Assembly: GCA_028023455.1 (NCBI GenBank)
Contig: JAQFVV010006709.1
Coordinates: 250,001 to 314,000, forward strand
From: Epiperipatus broadwayi
Lineage: Eukaryota > Onychophora > Udeonychophora > Euonychophora > Peripatidae
DNA length: 64,000 bases
Direction of reading: 5' to 3'
The notes beneath the pieces are model-generated. The model was not told the DNA's origin. It did not search any database and was given only the letters and a program-made list of their open reading frames with translations. Within the stretch, counting starts at the first letter, position 1. Every line of letters starts with the position of its first letter. The position numbers were made by a program, and so were the translations under genes. Positions 47,184 to 60,585 of the stretch are shown here, one piece after another.

Positions 47184-50084
47184 AACCAGAAAAATGTCTA
47201 TGTGATATTTTTTTTAAAAAATACTACTTAGCATAAATATACCAGTTAAACTAATGTTATAATTTTAATCTTAATGGATTTATTAGAATGAGAAGAAATT
47301 CTACCATTCTCAGTTAATTTTATATTATTATATTTGTTAAGCGTTTCACAAGTTAACTTATATATTCAATAATTTTATTCACAGAGATTTTGATATCACA
47401 TTCTTAGCTTATTTAAATATGTGGTATTGCACTCAGTTTTATTTTAAATCAGCCAAAGAGGTTTATCAGAGGGTTTCCATTCATTTGTTTTATAAATACT
47501 ACATCAATAATAACTGCAAATATTTTTATATGCATTGAGAATTAATATTCTCACATTTAATTCGCAATCTTTTAAATGTCCACTAGTCACTATATTTTAA
47601 TATTTTATTATGTATGCATTGTACCTTTGCCTAGAATTTTTATATGCATTTAATTTTTAAGTATTTTTTATATTAGTCGGTTGGCATAGTTTGCATTGTT
47701 GGTTCTGACATTGAGTATATGTGTTGTATTTTTAAAATTCTTATTGATAACTTAGTTCATGTGATGTTTATATCTTGTTATTAGTTTAGTATTTGTTAGC
47801 CTCATGAAGCTAGGCTTTGTTAATTATTATGAGTATGCTTAATGGAGTAGACAAGGTCATCCATCCTTATTGTATTGCTTTTCCATGAGGTGATAGTGCT
47901 TGTTCCCATTGAGGATTATTGTATACCAGATATTTATATTTCTAGTGATTGTGATCACATTTTTTTTAAGTATTTAGATCCCAAGAAGAGGATCATACTT
48001 TCCTGATGTCTTTCCTGTTCCCGATGCACTGAGACAAGGTCCAGGCATCCTTTTTTTCTGCCTCAAAGATAGGTATTTTTGGAAACCACCACATTTTTAT
48101 TCAGCTCTGTGGAGCATATATGTGCTTATGTTGGCCTATCACTCATGATGTATTAATGCTAGTTCCACCACTGTAGGTGTTGTTGCATTTGTTTTAGATA
48201 TGTAATGACAAGATATGTTTCTTTGAGGAACTTTGCTTCTTCATGTTGCAGTTAGCTATTTTAGTGCTTATAGGTATATCAATATCTGAATTGTGCTGTT
48301 ATGATAGTTTTATCATATACAAACCAACCAACAATAAGTTATATATTTTTTAAAGTATATAAATTATGCATATGGTATAAGTGGCAATTCACACATACTA
48401 ATTTTAATCTGTTCATCCAGAGTTTTCACCATTGGACTTGTAAGTCTTTTAAATTTTAATTTTAAAAACATTACTATAATAATTTTATGTGGACAAAATT
48501 TATTTAAAAGGTGTATAAATTACCTCTGATGAGTGAGTGCCCCATACATCTAATTTAGTTTAAAGTTAGCTTAGTCTTATTTAAAAGCATCACTAGCTAT
48601 AATATTAATAGTATTGGTGTAACTAGTGATAATTTTTAAAATATATGCTGTATATGCTAGTCCTAGCTTAGTGTTTGGTAATGAATATAAACCTATTAAT
48701 GTGTTAGTCTGGTTGTCAAATGACACCACAGTATTATTAAATATGCCAATAAAAATAGAATTATGTTTGTTAACCTTAGACCATTGTAATTGAAGTATAA
48801 GATTTGGAATCTAATTATTAAAAGAGATTAGAATTTAATATCAAATAGCCTTTGCTTGCTCTTGTATGTGTTTATTTTTTTATTTATTTTGTTTATTAAG
48901 ATAAAGTTTTATAACAGTTAAAGAGGAATACTCAGTAACTTTAGCCAGATACAATGTTATAATTTTGTTAAGTCAAAACAAAGTTTGAGAGTCAAAATGT
49001 AAAAGATTCCAGTGATATCTTGGCAATGTTTATTCTAGTAATTTTTGTTTGTAAATATTTTTTTATATTGTTATTAATAAACCAAAGTATTATTATTTAA
49101 AAAGTTTTGTTTCTGCTTGTTTTACCTTTATATGAAATATTATTGTCTTGAGTTCCAAAAGTTCATAAAAATATCATAAAGTATATAAAATATATTTTGA
49201 TACTGGTTTAAATTATACAAAGCCATGCTAATCTAAGTGATTCTCAGATTGAATTCCAATAACAGATAATCACATAATTACAGATATTTCATTGAATGTT
49301 CATTTTAAAGTTGATTTTTAAGTTATCATTATATCTTCTCAGACTGAAGATTATGCCATATGAAATAAAGAATATTAGTGTTGCAAAAGAGTATTTATTA
49401 TTTTTAAAGCTGCACATTATCTTACATTATCTATTATCATCTTATATATTTTTAAAATTTTATAATCCATCTGCATTTAAGGTCCTTAGTACATTGTCTG
49501 TGAGTAGGGGGAAAGGCATAAAAAGTACCCTTGTCCTTTTCTCTGCTTGAGTGATGTCTTGGGTAATAGGCCATTATTAATTTAAATTTAAATTAATTCA
49601 TTAAATCTTTGGATTAATATTTTTTGTTTATTATTCCATGATAGAACATAAGGTAGTTATCTTATGGTCGGCCAAAATATCATTCACTTGTTTATTTATC
49701 TAAGCAATTATTTATTAGGCAACTTAAATTTTTATCTTGCACAAGAATTTTAGTTTTAAAACTTCTGAGAGTATTTACTCTTGTTGCCGTGTTAGTTTTA
49801 ATTCAGTGAGATAGTCCTACCAAACAAAGTATAATTTGTGTTATTCAGAGTGTATGATCTGACAGTAGGCCGATACTGATAACTATTAAACAATTATTTC
49901 AATTACCTTTTATATTGTCTATGCTAAATTATTAATATGCTATAATTGTTATATTTCCATTGGTATTGGATTTGGTCTCTATCGATTATATATCTCTGGA
50001 TCATCATTCTTTCTTAAATTTATTGTAACTCCTCTGAGCCATGTCATCAGAAAAGTCTCTTCATCTCTAATAGATTACTCTAAT
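47184..50084. other. Intergenic, nothing recognised
   Basis: A slightly GC-richer patch at 47,850-48,200 has no recognisable coding sequence or terminal repeats. The 84-codon frame at 49,296 is within chance length and resembles nothing I know. Confidence 0.5.
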
Positions 50085-50600
50085 AGAATAGGATAGTCTT
50101 AGTTTATTTCATCTCAATATCATTTCATCTATTTCATTTCATCTTACCTATCTCCTCCCATCTTCTTCATTTCAAATAGTTTAGAATAGATTAGTTCATT
50201 TCATTTTGTCCTCTCCATTTCATTTAATTCATTTCCCATTTCCATTTCATTTTTGTCTAATCTCTTCACCATTTAATCATCTCCATCTTTTTCCTTTCAA
50301 ATAGTCTCTAATAAACTAGTTCATTCTCATCTCTTATAGACTAGTTCATTTCATTTTTGTCCTCTCCATTTCATCTAATTCATTTTCCATCTTCATTTTT
50401 GTGTTTAATATCTTCACCATTTAGTCATCTCCATCTTTCTCTTTCAAATCATTTAGAATAAATTAGTTCATTCTCATCTCATATAGATTAGTTTATCATC
50501 TTCATTTCATCTTTCTTTCATCTCATCTCTCTCTCTCTCTTAATCTTCTTTTCCTATCTACATCTTCATCCCCTTCCATCATTTCCATTTTATTTAGGTT
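50085..50600 (+). repeat. Polypyrimidine satellite, about 125-150-bp higher-order unit
   Basis: About 500 bp are dominated by CATTTC/CATCTC words on the plus strand. A longer unit recurs: TTTCAAATAGT..TAGTTCATT..TTTTGTCCTCTCC starts at about 50,171, 50,294 and 50,443, with CTTCACCATTTAATCATCTCC and CTTCACCATTTAGTCATCTCC at matching offsets. A (CT)n run lies at about 50,528. Confidence 0.85.
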
Positions 50601-53600
50601 ACTATATATATATATACATTATAACCTACTCACACATCACCACTCGTGTACATTATATGAGCAAATGCCCAGGGCACCAGTTCTATTAATGAATAGAACG
50701 ATTTATCATTTTATCTGATTCATAACTAATGCTGAGACTCTTTTACTTATGTTTATCCTACAGCTTCACTCAGTGGGAGATTACAAAAAGTTTATAACAT
50801 ATAGAGAATATAAATAAATGAAGGAAGAAATACTATAAGCTATCAAATAAAATATAAACTTTATTTATTAATTAACCAAATGATACAGGCTAGCAGAATT
50901 TTATTTATTCCATTTAATAAAATATAATTTCAATTTGATCTTTTCCATCATCCAGTTACACTCTATAATAGCTCAATATAACTCTGACAGAATAGAAAAG
51001 CACAACACTAAATAACTCTATTGTCCAGAACATCTTAATCTAAATAGATGAATCAATGTTGATCTCGGAACACAAAAATTAGATCTCAGGGAATCTATAA
51101 CACAGTTATAGATTAAGAACTATATTAGCCAATAATTTATAACTCTAAATTATAATAAGGTATAAGGAAATAAATTGAATAATGATTACTGGACTAGCGA
51201 TTAGATAGTGAAGGAGATAGGGTATCTTTAAATCTCACATCATCATCCAAATAATACTTTAACTAGGCAACACCTTTATAAGTTTATCACGTGGTAAAAT
51301 ATTTCATGTAATGTTTGGATCTAGGAAACAATATTATCAGATCTTAGCACATTTAATATCAAAGTCATAAAATAATATATTTAATTTTGTAATAGATGTA
51401 TGAAATATGGATATGTGGAAACCAAAATTCGAATGCATATAAGAACAACTTGAAACACAGTTTTAAATAATAAACAAAGCTTTTATTTACACTTAAGGTT
51501 TAGTTAAAAGTAAATAATATTAGAATAAGACTTTTGTCACAATTTTAAAATTTATTAATTGAAATTTAGGATTATCCCCATTACTTATTACACAATTTAT
51601 TATTGACATATTTATAAACGTAACTTAGCTAACAAATTATACTTTAATATTCTGACTTTGAATATCCAGGTTACCTAAATAATTTTTATTACTATACAAC
51701 ACTGAATAAATAATACATTATATTATTGGGCATAATATACATTTTACTATCAAGAGAGCAACTTTAAATAATCTTAATTAAGTAATAGCTTTAAATAAGT
51801 ACACTTTTCAGACATAGCAATAAAATCATATTCATTCTGATGATTTTGATGATCTCTAACGTGTGGCAAATTAATATGAGATGTTTCAAAACATTTATTT
51901 CCTATTTTAAATTTAACAATATTATATTTTTATATACGCGATATTATCTAAATTATGCGTGTGTGTTACATCCCATGCAATAATAACAAAAAACAATATT
52001 TCTACACATGATCAATTTATTCAGGAATTATTAAATAATTATTTAATTTCGGACACTGTCATACACCTACCAGCAGATAGAACACTATATCTATTCTAAT
52101 ATTCAATAATTTAAATTAACTATTTATCTGACCACTGACTGAATTACACAGAGCTATATTTTATGATAATACAAACTATACGTTCAAGAGGAGTCCAGCA
52201 CATGAGGAGCAAACAAACTCTTTAACTAATATATCAACAATAACTTATTTGAATCTGAAATACACTATTGGTGGAATTTTTCTCATTACCAAACAAACAA
52301 TGGGAAAATGTCATTTGACTTCATAAATATCATTTCATAATACGTATGCATGCAATCTAAAATAGGCTCCACTCATGGCAAAATACTTATAAATATACTA
52401 AGGGGAAAAATCTTTCATCCCTTCAAACATAAAACGTATCAAGAATAACTTCCTTTTCACAGCTCTTCTACATATCTAGCATTATACGCTGGCAGATAAA
52501 TACGCACAGATAAATCATTCATTTCTTCAATTCTTTAGAGTATGACAACATCCAAAATTTATATTGAGAAATAGTTATAAAACTAAATGTTTATTAAGTA
52601 AATATAATAATTGCACGAAATACACACACAAACGCATAGATAAGAGTATGAAAAACAATTCTAAGTTATATAATATGTAAAGGTTGTGATAGATAAATAA
52701 CATACTAAAATATGAATTTTTACCTTAAATGAGACATTCAATTGTTTCAAATTTAAATAATATTAATTATTATGAACGGGTTTTTATACTTTAAATAGCA
52801 ATACTCTAATAAATTAGTTTTATTACCTCTAACACAATATTCTTTCTTTTTTTATATATACATTCTTTCTCTAGCTACTCCTGAAATTAATTCTCACTTC
52901 GAGATAAAAAAGATATATAAGATTGAACCATCTTTAATAACATACCCAAAATATGTATTTTTCACTCTCAAATAAAAGAAAGCAAATCACACTTAAGTAA
53001 TAAGATTTTACCAGCACATCCATCGTTTTTGTGGGTATGCCATCCTGAGACGTTCTCGATGCTCGCAAATTAAATAAACATATAATATTAAATACGTACA
53101 ACACTAAATCTGTCTAACTATCTATGATATATATACTATTAACAATAAATAATAAAAAAAAAATAGAGTCATTCTTCTTTTAACTTGAGGGAAAAAAATA
53201 TATATTCACTTGCAAAGTTCCTTTTCACGCTTAATAAATGATCTGGAGATGAATTCCAAAATGAGTGCATGTTTAAATATGAATATGAAACATAAAATAA
53301 GTTTTTGTAGGACAAAACAGTTATAATTCACAATTAATTTAGTAAACATCCAATGTCCTTCAGCCATAAGCCAATAGAGTTTACTTATATATCACATATA
53401 ATGATAAATATTTATAATAAATATGTGGAAAGACAGTTTCAGCTATTAATTGGTATATTCTGTTATTTATTTTTAAGCACATCTAAGGTATTTAATTCAA
53501 TGATAACTTAATATATTTTTCTGCAGAAAATATTTACTTTCATAATTTATAGATTGGTATTTGCATTATTAACTTTAATAAATTGCTGGTAATTCTTCAC

Positions 53601-54818
53601 AGACAATTTGCATTTCCTTAAACATTAACACATATATCCGTATAGCGAAGAGAACAAAAATATGTAATATTAAAGTCCTTCTATTCGATTTAGACATCTG
53701 TATTTGATAAGTAGTAGTAATTAACTATCCTGGTTAAGTCATATTTCTATTTCTTTAATAAAACACATTATTTTATAAACATAAAACAAGATATAAGGTT
53801 AATATTCCACAATAATTATTAAATATCAAGCACATAATCAAGTACACGTATCTTTTTAACTTTTAACTTCACTTTTGTATAAGTAAAATATAAGTCAAAC
53901 AGAGAGCTTATCAAAGTAAATTTTGTTAAACAGTTCTGAATATACATCCATGACGACAAAACATAAACATCACACATGGGACTTAAAAAATTATAAAGTT
54001 CTTGCATTTTCATATTCTTTTTAACGGAGATAAATAAAAGTAAATGAACTAACATAAGTTTACTATCAGAAAAGCACATTCTTAAATAAAAATGAAAGTG
54101 TTAATTTAACTGTTTTAATTAGACAAAAGAAGCAAGACTGATACCTTTATATTCTTTATTCAGACATCCCCCAATAAAGCTTAAACATCTGGAGTTTTAA
54201 TAATAAGCTTCATGAAAAGGCTGTTTTGAAGTTTCACTTTAAACTGTTTTGGAAGAGAGATATATAATCGATAGCAGCAGAAAATGAAAATTACACTTGT
54301 TGAAATTACAAAAGATAATGTCTTTTTTTTATTATTATTAACTATTATTAGCTATCAGTTAAAAAAAATCTTTCCACCAATCAAAAAAAGTCACCTGATC
54401 AGCAGAAGCTTGACTCCCACGTTTTTTTGTTGTTTTTTTTTAACCTTAATTAATATTCAAAAAAAAAAATCTTTTCTAAAAAAAAATACTTTGACCTTCA
54501 TCAAATAATAAATAAAAAAATAGCTTTTTACCAACTTAAAACAAATGAATATCAATTAGCTATCAAATAAAATGGTTTATAATATTATTTAAGTTGGCCA
54601 AATAATTTACTAATTCATATATGCATTAATCATTAAAGAAGATATATTTTTGCAAAATTATTAAAGATAATTACTGTAATTTAAATGTTTTATTGTAAGT
54701 TTGAATATATTGTTTGTTGTAATTAGGATATGAAATGGAAATGAGATAATGATACATTCATACATATACACTGCTAAGTGAATATTAAATTATACTAATT
54801 AAAACATACCTAATATGT
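50601..54818. other. Intergenic, A-rich plus strand, nothing recognised
   Basis: The open frames (largest 86 codons at 53,819-54,079, minus) are within chance length. No element ends or coding relics were identified. Confidence 0.6.
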
Positions 54819-54821
54819 CTA

Positions 54822-54862
54822 CCCCCCCCCCCCCCACCTCTACCCCCCCCCCCCCCCCCCCC
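54822..54862 (+). repeat. Poly-C tracts (C14 and C20)
   Basis: C14 (54,822-54,835) and C20 (54,843-54,862) are separated by ACCTCTA. The minus strand could form G-quadruplexes. Lengths are probably imprecise in any assembly. Confidence 0.9.
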
Positions 54863-55200
54863 TTTACACAAAACCCCCATTTAATTTGATTATTTTTTTT
54901 ATTATTTATTTATCTTATTTTGTGTGTGTTTATATTTTTTTTTATTTTTTTTAATAAAAATGAATTTTTTATAATTTAATTTTTTTAATAATTTGTTGTG
55001 GGGGAAGTTAATAAAATACAATCAAACAAAAAAAAAAAATAATAAATTATAATTTTTGAAAAAAAAAAAAAAAACAAAAAAAGATTAAAAAAAAAAAGAA
55101 ATAAAATTATAATAAAAAAAAAAATACCTATATTTTGTTATAAAAAAAAAATTCTCTTAAAATAAAAATTAAAAAACCCCACCTTTGTTTTTGTTGGTTT
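54863..55200. other. Homopolymer-dominated stretch, possibly poorly resolved sequence
   Basis: Right after the poly-C tracts come about 300 bases made almost only of T runs, then A runs (A16 near 55,060). This density of homopolymers is unlike the flanks and may reflect consensus errors. Confidence 0.5.
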
Positions 55201-56100
55201 GGGCCAGAGAAAAGAGTTTTATAAAGTTTTTTTAAGCTGTTAAATTACATCACACTATGACCATTGAGTATATTACTGCAATCTCTGACCATTTGCAATG
55301 AGCTAAGTATGGAGTTCCCTGATACTATAAAATGGGATATCATTAATGTCTCTGCATACAACTGACATTCCAAGTTGCTGACATACTATGATTTTACTAC
55401 CAAATAGGAAGCTTCTAGTATATAATGCTAACCAATGACCATACAGCCAACAGCCAAGAACACTACTTTATAAAACCGATTGAACTATACTGGGATGTTC
55501 AGCATAATGTTTGACTATCTACCAAAATCCTGAGAAATAAATAGGGATTATTTTAAGTTTACAAATTTAAATTTACTGGTAAACAGTTAAAGCCTCTTTA
55601 ATATTCTACTTTCTTTGTTTTCCCAATTTATTTATTAACCATTTGTTAAAGTGTGTTTTCTTTTAGTACTATATAAATATACTTATTGTATTATTAAAAT
55701 GTTTTTATTGTATTATAATGCATGCTTAATTAATATTACATATTAAGGAAGATTGACTATTGTAAAATATATTCAATCCTTCTTAAATCTGCTAGACTTA
55801 TTGATTAAGAATCAGATGGAGGTAAATTTAGTAAAATATTTTAATGATTAAAATATTTGATGTTATCTAAAGAAAAGTCCAGTAATTAAATAAAAGCCAG
55901 ATATTTAAATCCTCTCCTTTCATAGATTCTAATCTTGTTATTATTTCAAAATTAGTTATTTTGAAATTTACTATTTCAAATCTATTATTTCAAATATATA
56001 ATCTGAGTCATAATGCACTTATGAATGGTTTATAAACAATTTTAAAAAAATAAATCTGAGTTTAACAAATAAAAGTTAAAACTTCATTTTCTTTTAGAAG
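55201..56100. other. Intergenic, nothing recognised
   Basis: AT-rich sequence with no recognisable coding or repeat structure. Confidence 0.6.
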
Positions 56101-56138
56101 GAACAAGTATATATATGTGTGTGTATATACATATATAT
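56101..56138 (+). repeat. TA/TG alternating simple repeat
   Basis: An alternating purine-pyrimidine tract directly abuts the start of the left LTR. If it is the target, the 5' flanking tetranucleotide is ATAT. Confidence 0.75.
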
Positions 56139-56654
56139 TGAAGCAGTCAGATCTAAGTTCGATCCTAGCTTCATAATATCTCACATGTAGCCCACTTCAA
56201 ACCCTAGTACTAACCATGAATTTTCGAATGCAATGGGGCTTTATACGTTCAATACATGCTAGTTTCCTTAAAAAATAGTATCATATAAATGTGTGTTAAA
56301 ACTAACTAGTTTGACATTTAAACTAATCAATGTCATTAATAAATTCATGATAAAATTATTCATGAATTTATATATATTATAACTGCATGGATTGTGCATA
56401 TATATTTATAAATATTTAAATATATATATTCGTTATAAAGTTTCATTGCGTCGGGAATGTTTTATTTTACTTTTAAACAGTTTGTTCAAATTTTAGTGAT
56501 TAAAAGCTACATTCTTTCGATAAGCTTTCAGATTGTCCTTTTCCAAAGACAATGGGGAAAGTTTTATTAATTAGCAAAAAGATAATAATTTAAAATGTAA
56601 GGATGGTTCCTAATTAAAATCGTTTTTTAGATTTATAAATTCATTTTCTAATTA

Positions 56655-57096
56655 GAAAATGAATTCAAAGTTAATGAGTTTGAAAGCCTTATCGAAGGAA
56701 TGTATCTAAAATCAATTAGCAAAATTTGTAATTTTGATAATGCAAGAAGCATTAGCCTGAAGGCATCTAGAATAGGCAGGAAACCTGAGGACAATATAAA
56801 TAGCCTGGAAAAGTTTGGAGAGGGAGAAGCCATATTGTTTTAAAAGAAGTGCTACTAAAATCTAATGCATCTTTAAATTATAAATCTATATAGTGTCTCC
56901 ATCATGGTGAGGGGCTAACTTTGGGAATCTGACCACTGGGCCTGAAGTCCCCAGAAGATCTTCAAAGAAGCTTCTAAATTTAAGCCTTTCTGCACCAATT
57001 GTACTGTCAAAACCTGGAAGAATAAATCAAAATGCTATTCAACTAATTCACAAAATGTGCACCTACATTTCAACCAAATCAGACTCTGCCATGTAA
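56655..57096 (+). pseudogene. Coding-like segments inside the left LTR
   Basis: Two plus-strand segments look coding in both LTR copies. The first (56,655-56,893) reads ENEFKVNEFESLIEG and NFDNARSISLKASRIG and, in the right copy, runs to a TAG stop. This copy has lost one base near 56,836 and ends early. The second (56,929-57,096) reads LNLSLSAPIVLSKPGRIN and QLIHKMCTYISTKSDSAM. The function is unknown. They may be a captured host exon or an old element gene. Confidence 0.35.
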
Positions 57097-57827
57097 ACTA
57101 AGGAACCAACCATGAAGGAATGGTAATATCTTTCTTGAAACAACTGCAACTTTCTGGCCAGTTTCCGAACTTTATTTTACACCACCTTTTAAATTATCTA
57201 CTGTAAAATTTTCTTTTTATCAATGCTAACTTAAATTATGTAGTAATTCTCTATCTATCTCTAGTCTTTAAATTTAATCTCTGTTAACTTTCCTTTTTTA
57301 TGATGGCGGTTCATTTCACTAACTATATTATATATATTTATTGAGTAATTATTAATGTCATTTATTTTTTTATTATATGCAGATAAAACTTCAACTCAAT
57401 AATAATCTCTTTCGTTAAAATTCCCTCACCACGAAAATAATCTAATATTAAGTTATCGTAATTCTTGCCCACTAGAACTAATTTAATACAGTTCTATTAA
57501 TTATCAAGTTGAAGGATTTATTAAATGTTGCTATTTTTATTAATGGCTAATAATAAATTATTAGCCCAGTTTCTGACCTATGTCTCCGGCTCTTTTATTT
57601 AGTTTACAGATATTTATTTATTCATATCCATAATCTTCTAATGTTTTGCAAAAAGGTCAATAAAGAAAAGTAAATGAATATATTCTAATTCAAATTTTAT
57701 ACTTTCTATTAATATTCAGAGAGGGCATGATATTTAGGGTATAATTCATATAATTGCGTTAATTACTTTTTAGTTAAAGCTAGTTTGACTTTAATTCAAT
57801 GATCAGGTCACCATGTAGAGCATTCTT

Positions 57828-57836
57828 TATATAAAA
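57828..57836 (+). promoter_or_regulatory. Candidate TATA box of the LTR promoter
   Basis: TATATAAAA, conserved in the right copy, lies about 340 bases before AATAAA at 58,175. Position and order fit an LTR promoter, but the word is common in AT-rich DNA. Confidence 0.4.
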
Positions 57837-58930
57837 TGGGTTTTATTAATTAGACTCAATGATTATTAAGTCATCATTTTCAAACGTTGCTGGCGTGAGC
57901 CACCTCCTGCTTCATAGGCTTGTCCTCGGTGATATTATTATTACTTTAATTCAATAGGAAGAAAGCACTTCCTCTGTCGTTTGTATTACATTGGAACACC
58001 AAAGGTTCATGGCTATGACCCAGCCTGGCTTTCCCTGTGTTCCATGTCTCCTTGATAGGGCAGATAGACTTGTAAAACACAAGCTGCCCTCCTACTGAAA
58101 TCATTGACAAGCCATTATCTTTCATATTCATTTTTATAGCTCATAAGTCATCAGCATCATTATTTCTCAGTTCCAATAAAGCCCCACTCTCATGCTCGTA
58201 AATCGTGATGAATTGATTTTATTAAAGTCGAACAAATTCATATTCATTTAAAATTAAAAGTAAGTTTTCTATTAAATATTAAAGTTATGCCCTAAATACT
58301 TATCTTGCTCTTTGTGAATTGATTTACAAATGTAAAAATGAATCTCACATTCTTTCTTTTAGAATTAGAATAATAATTTCTGTCAAAGCCAAATACCTTT
58401 ATCTACCTTTATTTACTTGTCAGGGCATAGACATATATAATCCTCCTATAATATTGCGTAATAGTTATTGGCATATAATAACGACTGCCATTCTTATTGT
58501 AAATTATAAATTCCATTTTAAAGACTAGAGGTAATCTATATAATCTTAATCATAAAAGTTGAACAAAATATTTATTATTATTAAACATTTTATTAACACA
58601 TTTGGTTTTTAACTTTCTTTATTATTCAATAATTATTTTAATATTAATGCTCGCTGTCTGTATTGGCAACCCAAACATACATATATGAATTGACTTATAA
58701 ATATCCTTAGTTATTTTATTATACATTCGTAAAGTCAGATCAGGGGTCTCAAATCCAACATTCGTTGAGCTAGTTTCTTGGCACATAGTCATGTACCGTC
58801 GACTTATGTCATCCATTGATTTGATCTGAGCTCTGAGTTGGGTTTGAATTCAGTTTGGTTCGACTGAGTTTGAATCCGACTTTGCGGATTTGGTCTTATT
58901 ATTGTGGGTGGGTCTTTCGCCCGGTACATT

Positions 58931-59150
58931 GATTATGTTTTTGGCTGCCCAATCGTTCGGGCTTTGATTTAATATATCCCACACCCTGTAGACAGTGTTT
59001 ATATTTTTGAATGCTCAATCATTGGGACCTTTGATGTATTAAATCCTACACCTTGTAGATAGTAGTTATGATTTTTAGCCGCCCAAATCATTGAGGCCTC
59101 AATTAATTAAATTCTACACCCTGTAGAGAGTGATTACGTTTTTGTAGAGT
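58931..59150 (+). repeat. 67-bp tandem repeat, about 3.3 copies
   Basis: Units start at 58,931, 58,997 and 59,064 (66, 67 and 68 bp), and a partial fourth starts at 59,132. Each has TTTTT-GGCTGCCCAATC-TT, then ATT-AAAT-CTACACCCTGTAGA-AGT. CTACACCCTGTAG contains the short palindrome CTACA..TGTAG. Units differ by about 20%. Confidence 0.85.
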
Positions 59151-59661
59151 GTTATATACATTTTTAAAAAAAGTTATGCGATTTAAAACACTCAAACGAA
59201 ATGATTTTAATAAATTAAAATGTCATTTTGTAATTTTTTGTCTTATACTTAAAAGTTTTTAAGATTACGTAAATGTTCGTTCATTAAAAGATTTGTTAGT
59301 TAAAGACCGTAACAGTATCGCTAGTCAACATAATTATTTAAAGAAAAAAAGTAATAAGATAGAATATATGTATAAATTAAGTATATGTGTATTTTATGCT
59401 ATATCAGTATATATATTAGACATTTGTTTAATACGCGTTCGTGACAGTAAGGAGGAAAGAAAATTATTGTTAGAAAAGTAATAAGAGTAGATCAAAGCAA
59501 GGGGTAAAATTAGATGAAATATTTTTCTTTGTCAAAATTAATTAGTGTTTAACTCAGTTTATATGTAAAAATATCCAATATCGATATCATGTTAAAAGTT
59601 TTAATTTCAAAATATTGCTTGCTAGCACATATATTAGATGTTCGTTTCTTAGTATTAGTAG

Positions 59662-59853
59662 CCTCAAAGCAGGTGAATACCTTCAAACTGGGAATTGTAT
59701 GTCAAGCGGTCCGATGTAGTGGACAATACGCTTTAATGACAATGATTTCTAGAGTAACCTCAAAGCAGGTGAAGACCCTTTGTGTAACACCAAGCAGCCA
59801 GATGCAGTTGGCAAAATGCTTCAATGGTTTACACGCTCTTATGCTAGCAAGAT
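59662..59853 (+). repeat. Imperfect 96-bp dimer
   Basis: CCTCAAAGCAGGTGAA starts at 59,662 and again at 59,758. Later words also correspond: AAGCGGTCCGATGTAGTGG and AAGCAGCCAGATGCAGTTGG. The latter resembles the first bases of the LTR (AAGCAGTCAGATCT), which may or may not be meaningful. Confidence 0.6.
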
Positions 59854-60585
59854 TAAAAACTGATATCGACAAACCAAAGTTATTGTAAAATATTAATTTT
59901 GACATTTTTTGTGAAAGCCTCATGCTTAGTGAAAATGAAATAGTTAAGCTCCTATATTTAAAGAAAGGTCAGTAACATGTCAGTTGTTAATAAATAATAA
60001 ATATTTATCAATCGAATTGTTTTATCATAAAATTAAGTCAATCATATATGGTTTGGGGGTTAATGGGTTATTTCACTTGTCCTATTGATCTCATATTGCT
60101 GACTGGCGCCTGTATAAATAAATTTGTCAGCAAATATGATTGTTAGTACAGCGATGAGTTGCCTAAATAAATAATAAAAACCAAATGTATCCAACATAGA
60201 GAATTACTAGTATTACTTGCTAAAATATATCAATATTTGTATGTTACTAATTACTTGTATAGTTTTTTTTTCAGACATGGGGGAACAGTAGAACAAAGGG
60301 AAAGTGAATAATATTTTCTCTTATATGTCATAGTTTTAAGAAAATGCATGTCTCATTCAAAGAATTAACAGTAGGAGCCAACCAAGATAAACGTAAGTGA
60401 ACTAAAAAAGGCAGATTAGATAGATTGGTGAAATAATATATATAGCAGCTAATGAAGATAGGGACAAATGGGACCAGTAGTCAGAAACCTAACTCAATGT
60501 ACTAGAAAAAAAGTCATTATATAAGTATTCAGATTAATAGTGCCATAATTTTGTGATTCATATTATTTATTTATTTTCAAAAAAA

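Larger units (their letters stand above)
56139..58128 (+). mobile_element. Left long terminal repeat of LTR element (minimum extent)
   Basis: A direct copy of 62,016-64,000 with about 95% identity by eye. The shared sequence starts exactly at TGAAGCAGTCAGATC. It contains TATATAAAA (57,828-57,836), then a GC-richer stretch, and AATAAA (58,175-58,180) just beyond the comparable part, the layout of U3, R and U5. The 3' boundary cannot be fixed because the right copy runs off the window. No convincing primer-binding site was found. A segmental duplication is the alternative reading. Confidence 0.6.
58129..60585 (+). other. Leader region between left LTR and gag
   Basis: About 2.4 kb separate the minimum LTR end and the gag start. 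It holds a 67-bp tandem repeat and an imperfect 96-bp dimer (listed separately). No tRNA primer-binding site was convincing: TTGGCAACCCAAACATAC (58,663) has weak resemblance only. The open frames here are at chance length. Confidence 0.45.

Noticed and set aside
56139-56170. SINE head (GTTCGATCC B-box-like word at 56,157)
   Set aside because: The word is only nine bases, the second copy reads GTTTGATCC, and no A box is shared upstream. LTR start with TG next to a polypurine tract explains the boundary better.
58660-58680. Primer-binding site TTGGCAACCCAAACATAC
   Set aside because: It resembles tRNA-complementary sites only with many mismatches, and no CA-ending LTR terminus lies immediately before it.
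59589-59888. 99-codon frame in the leader
   Set aside because: Length is near chance for the window, and it spans a 96-bp DNA dimer whose reading frame is not preserved as a protein repeat in an obvious way.
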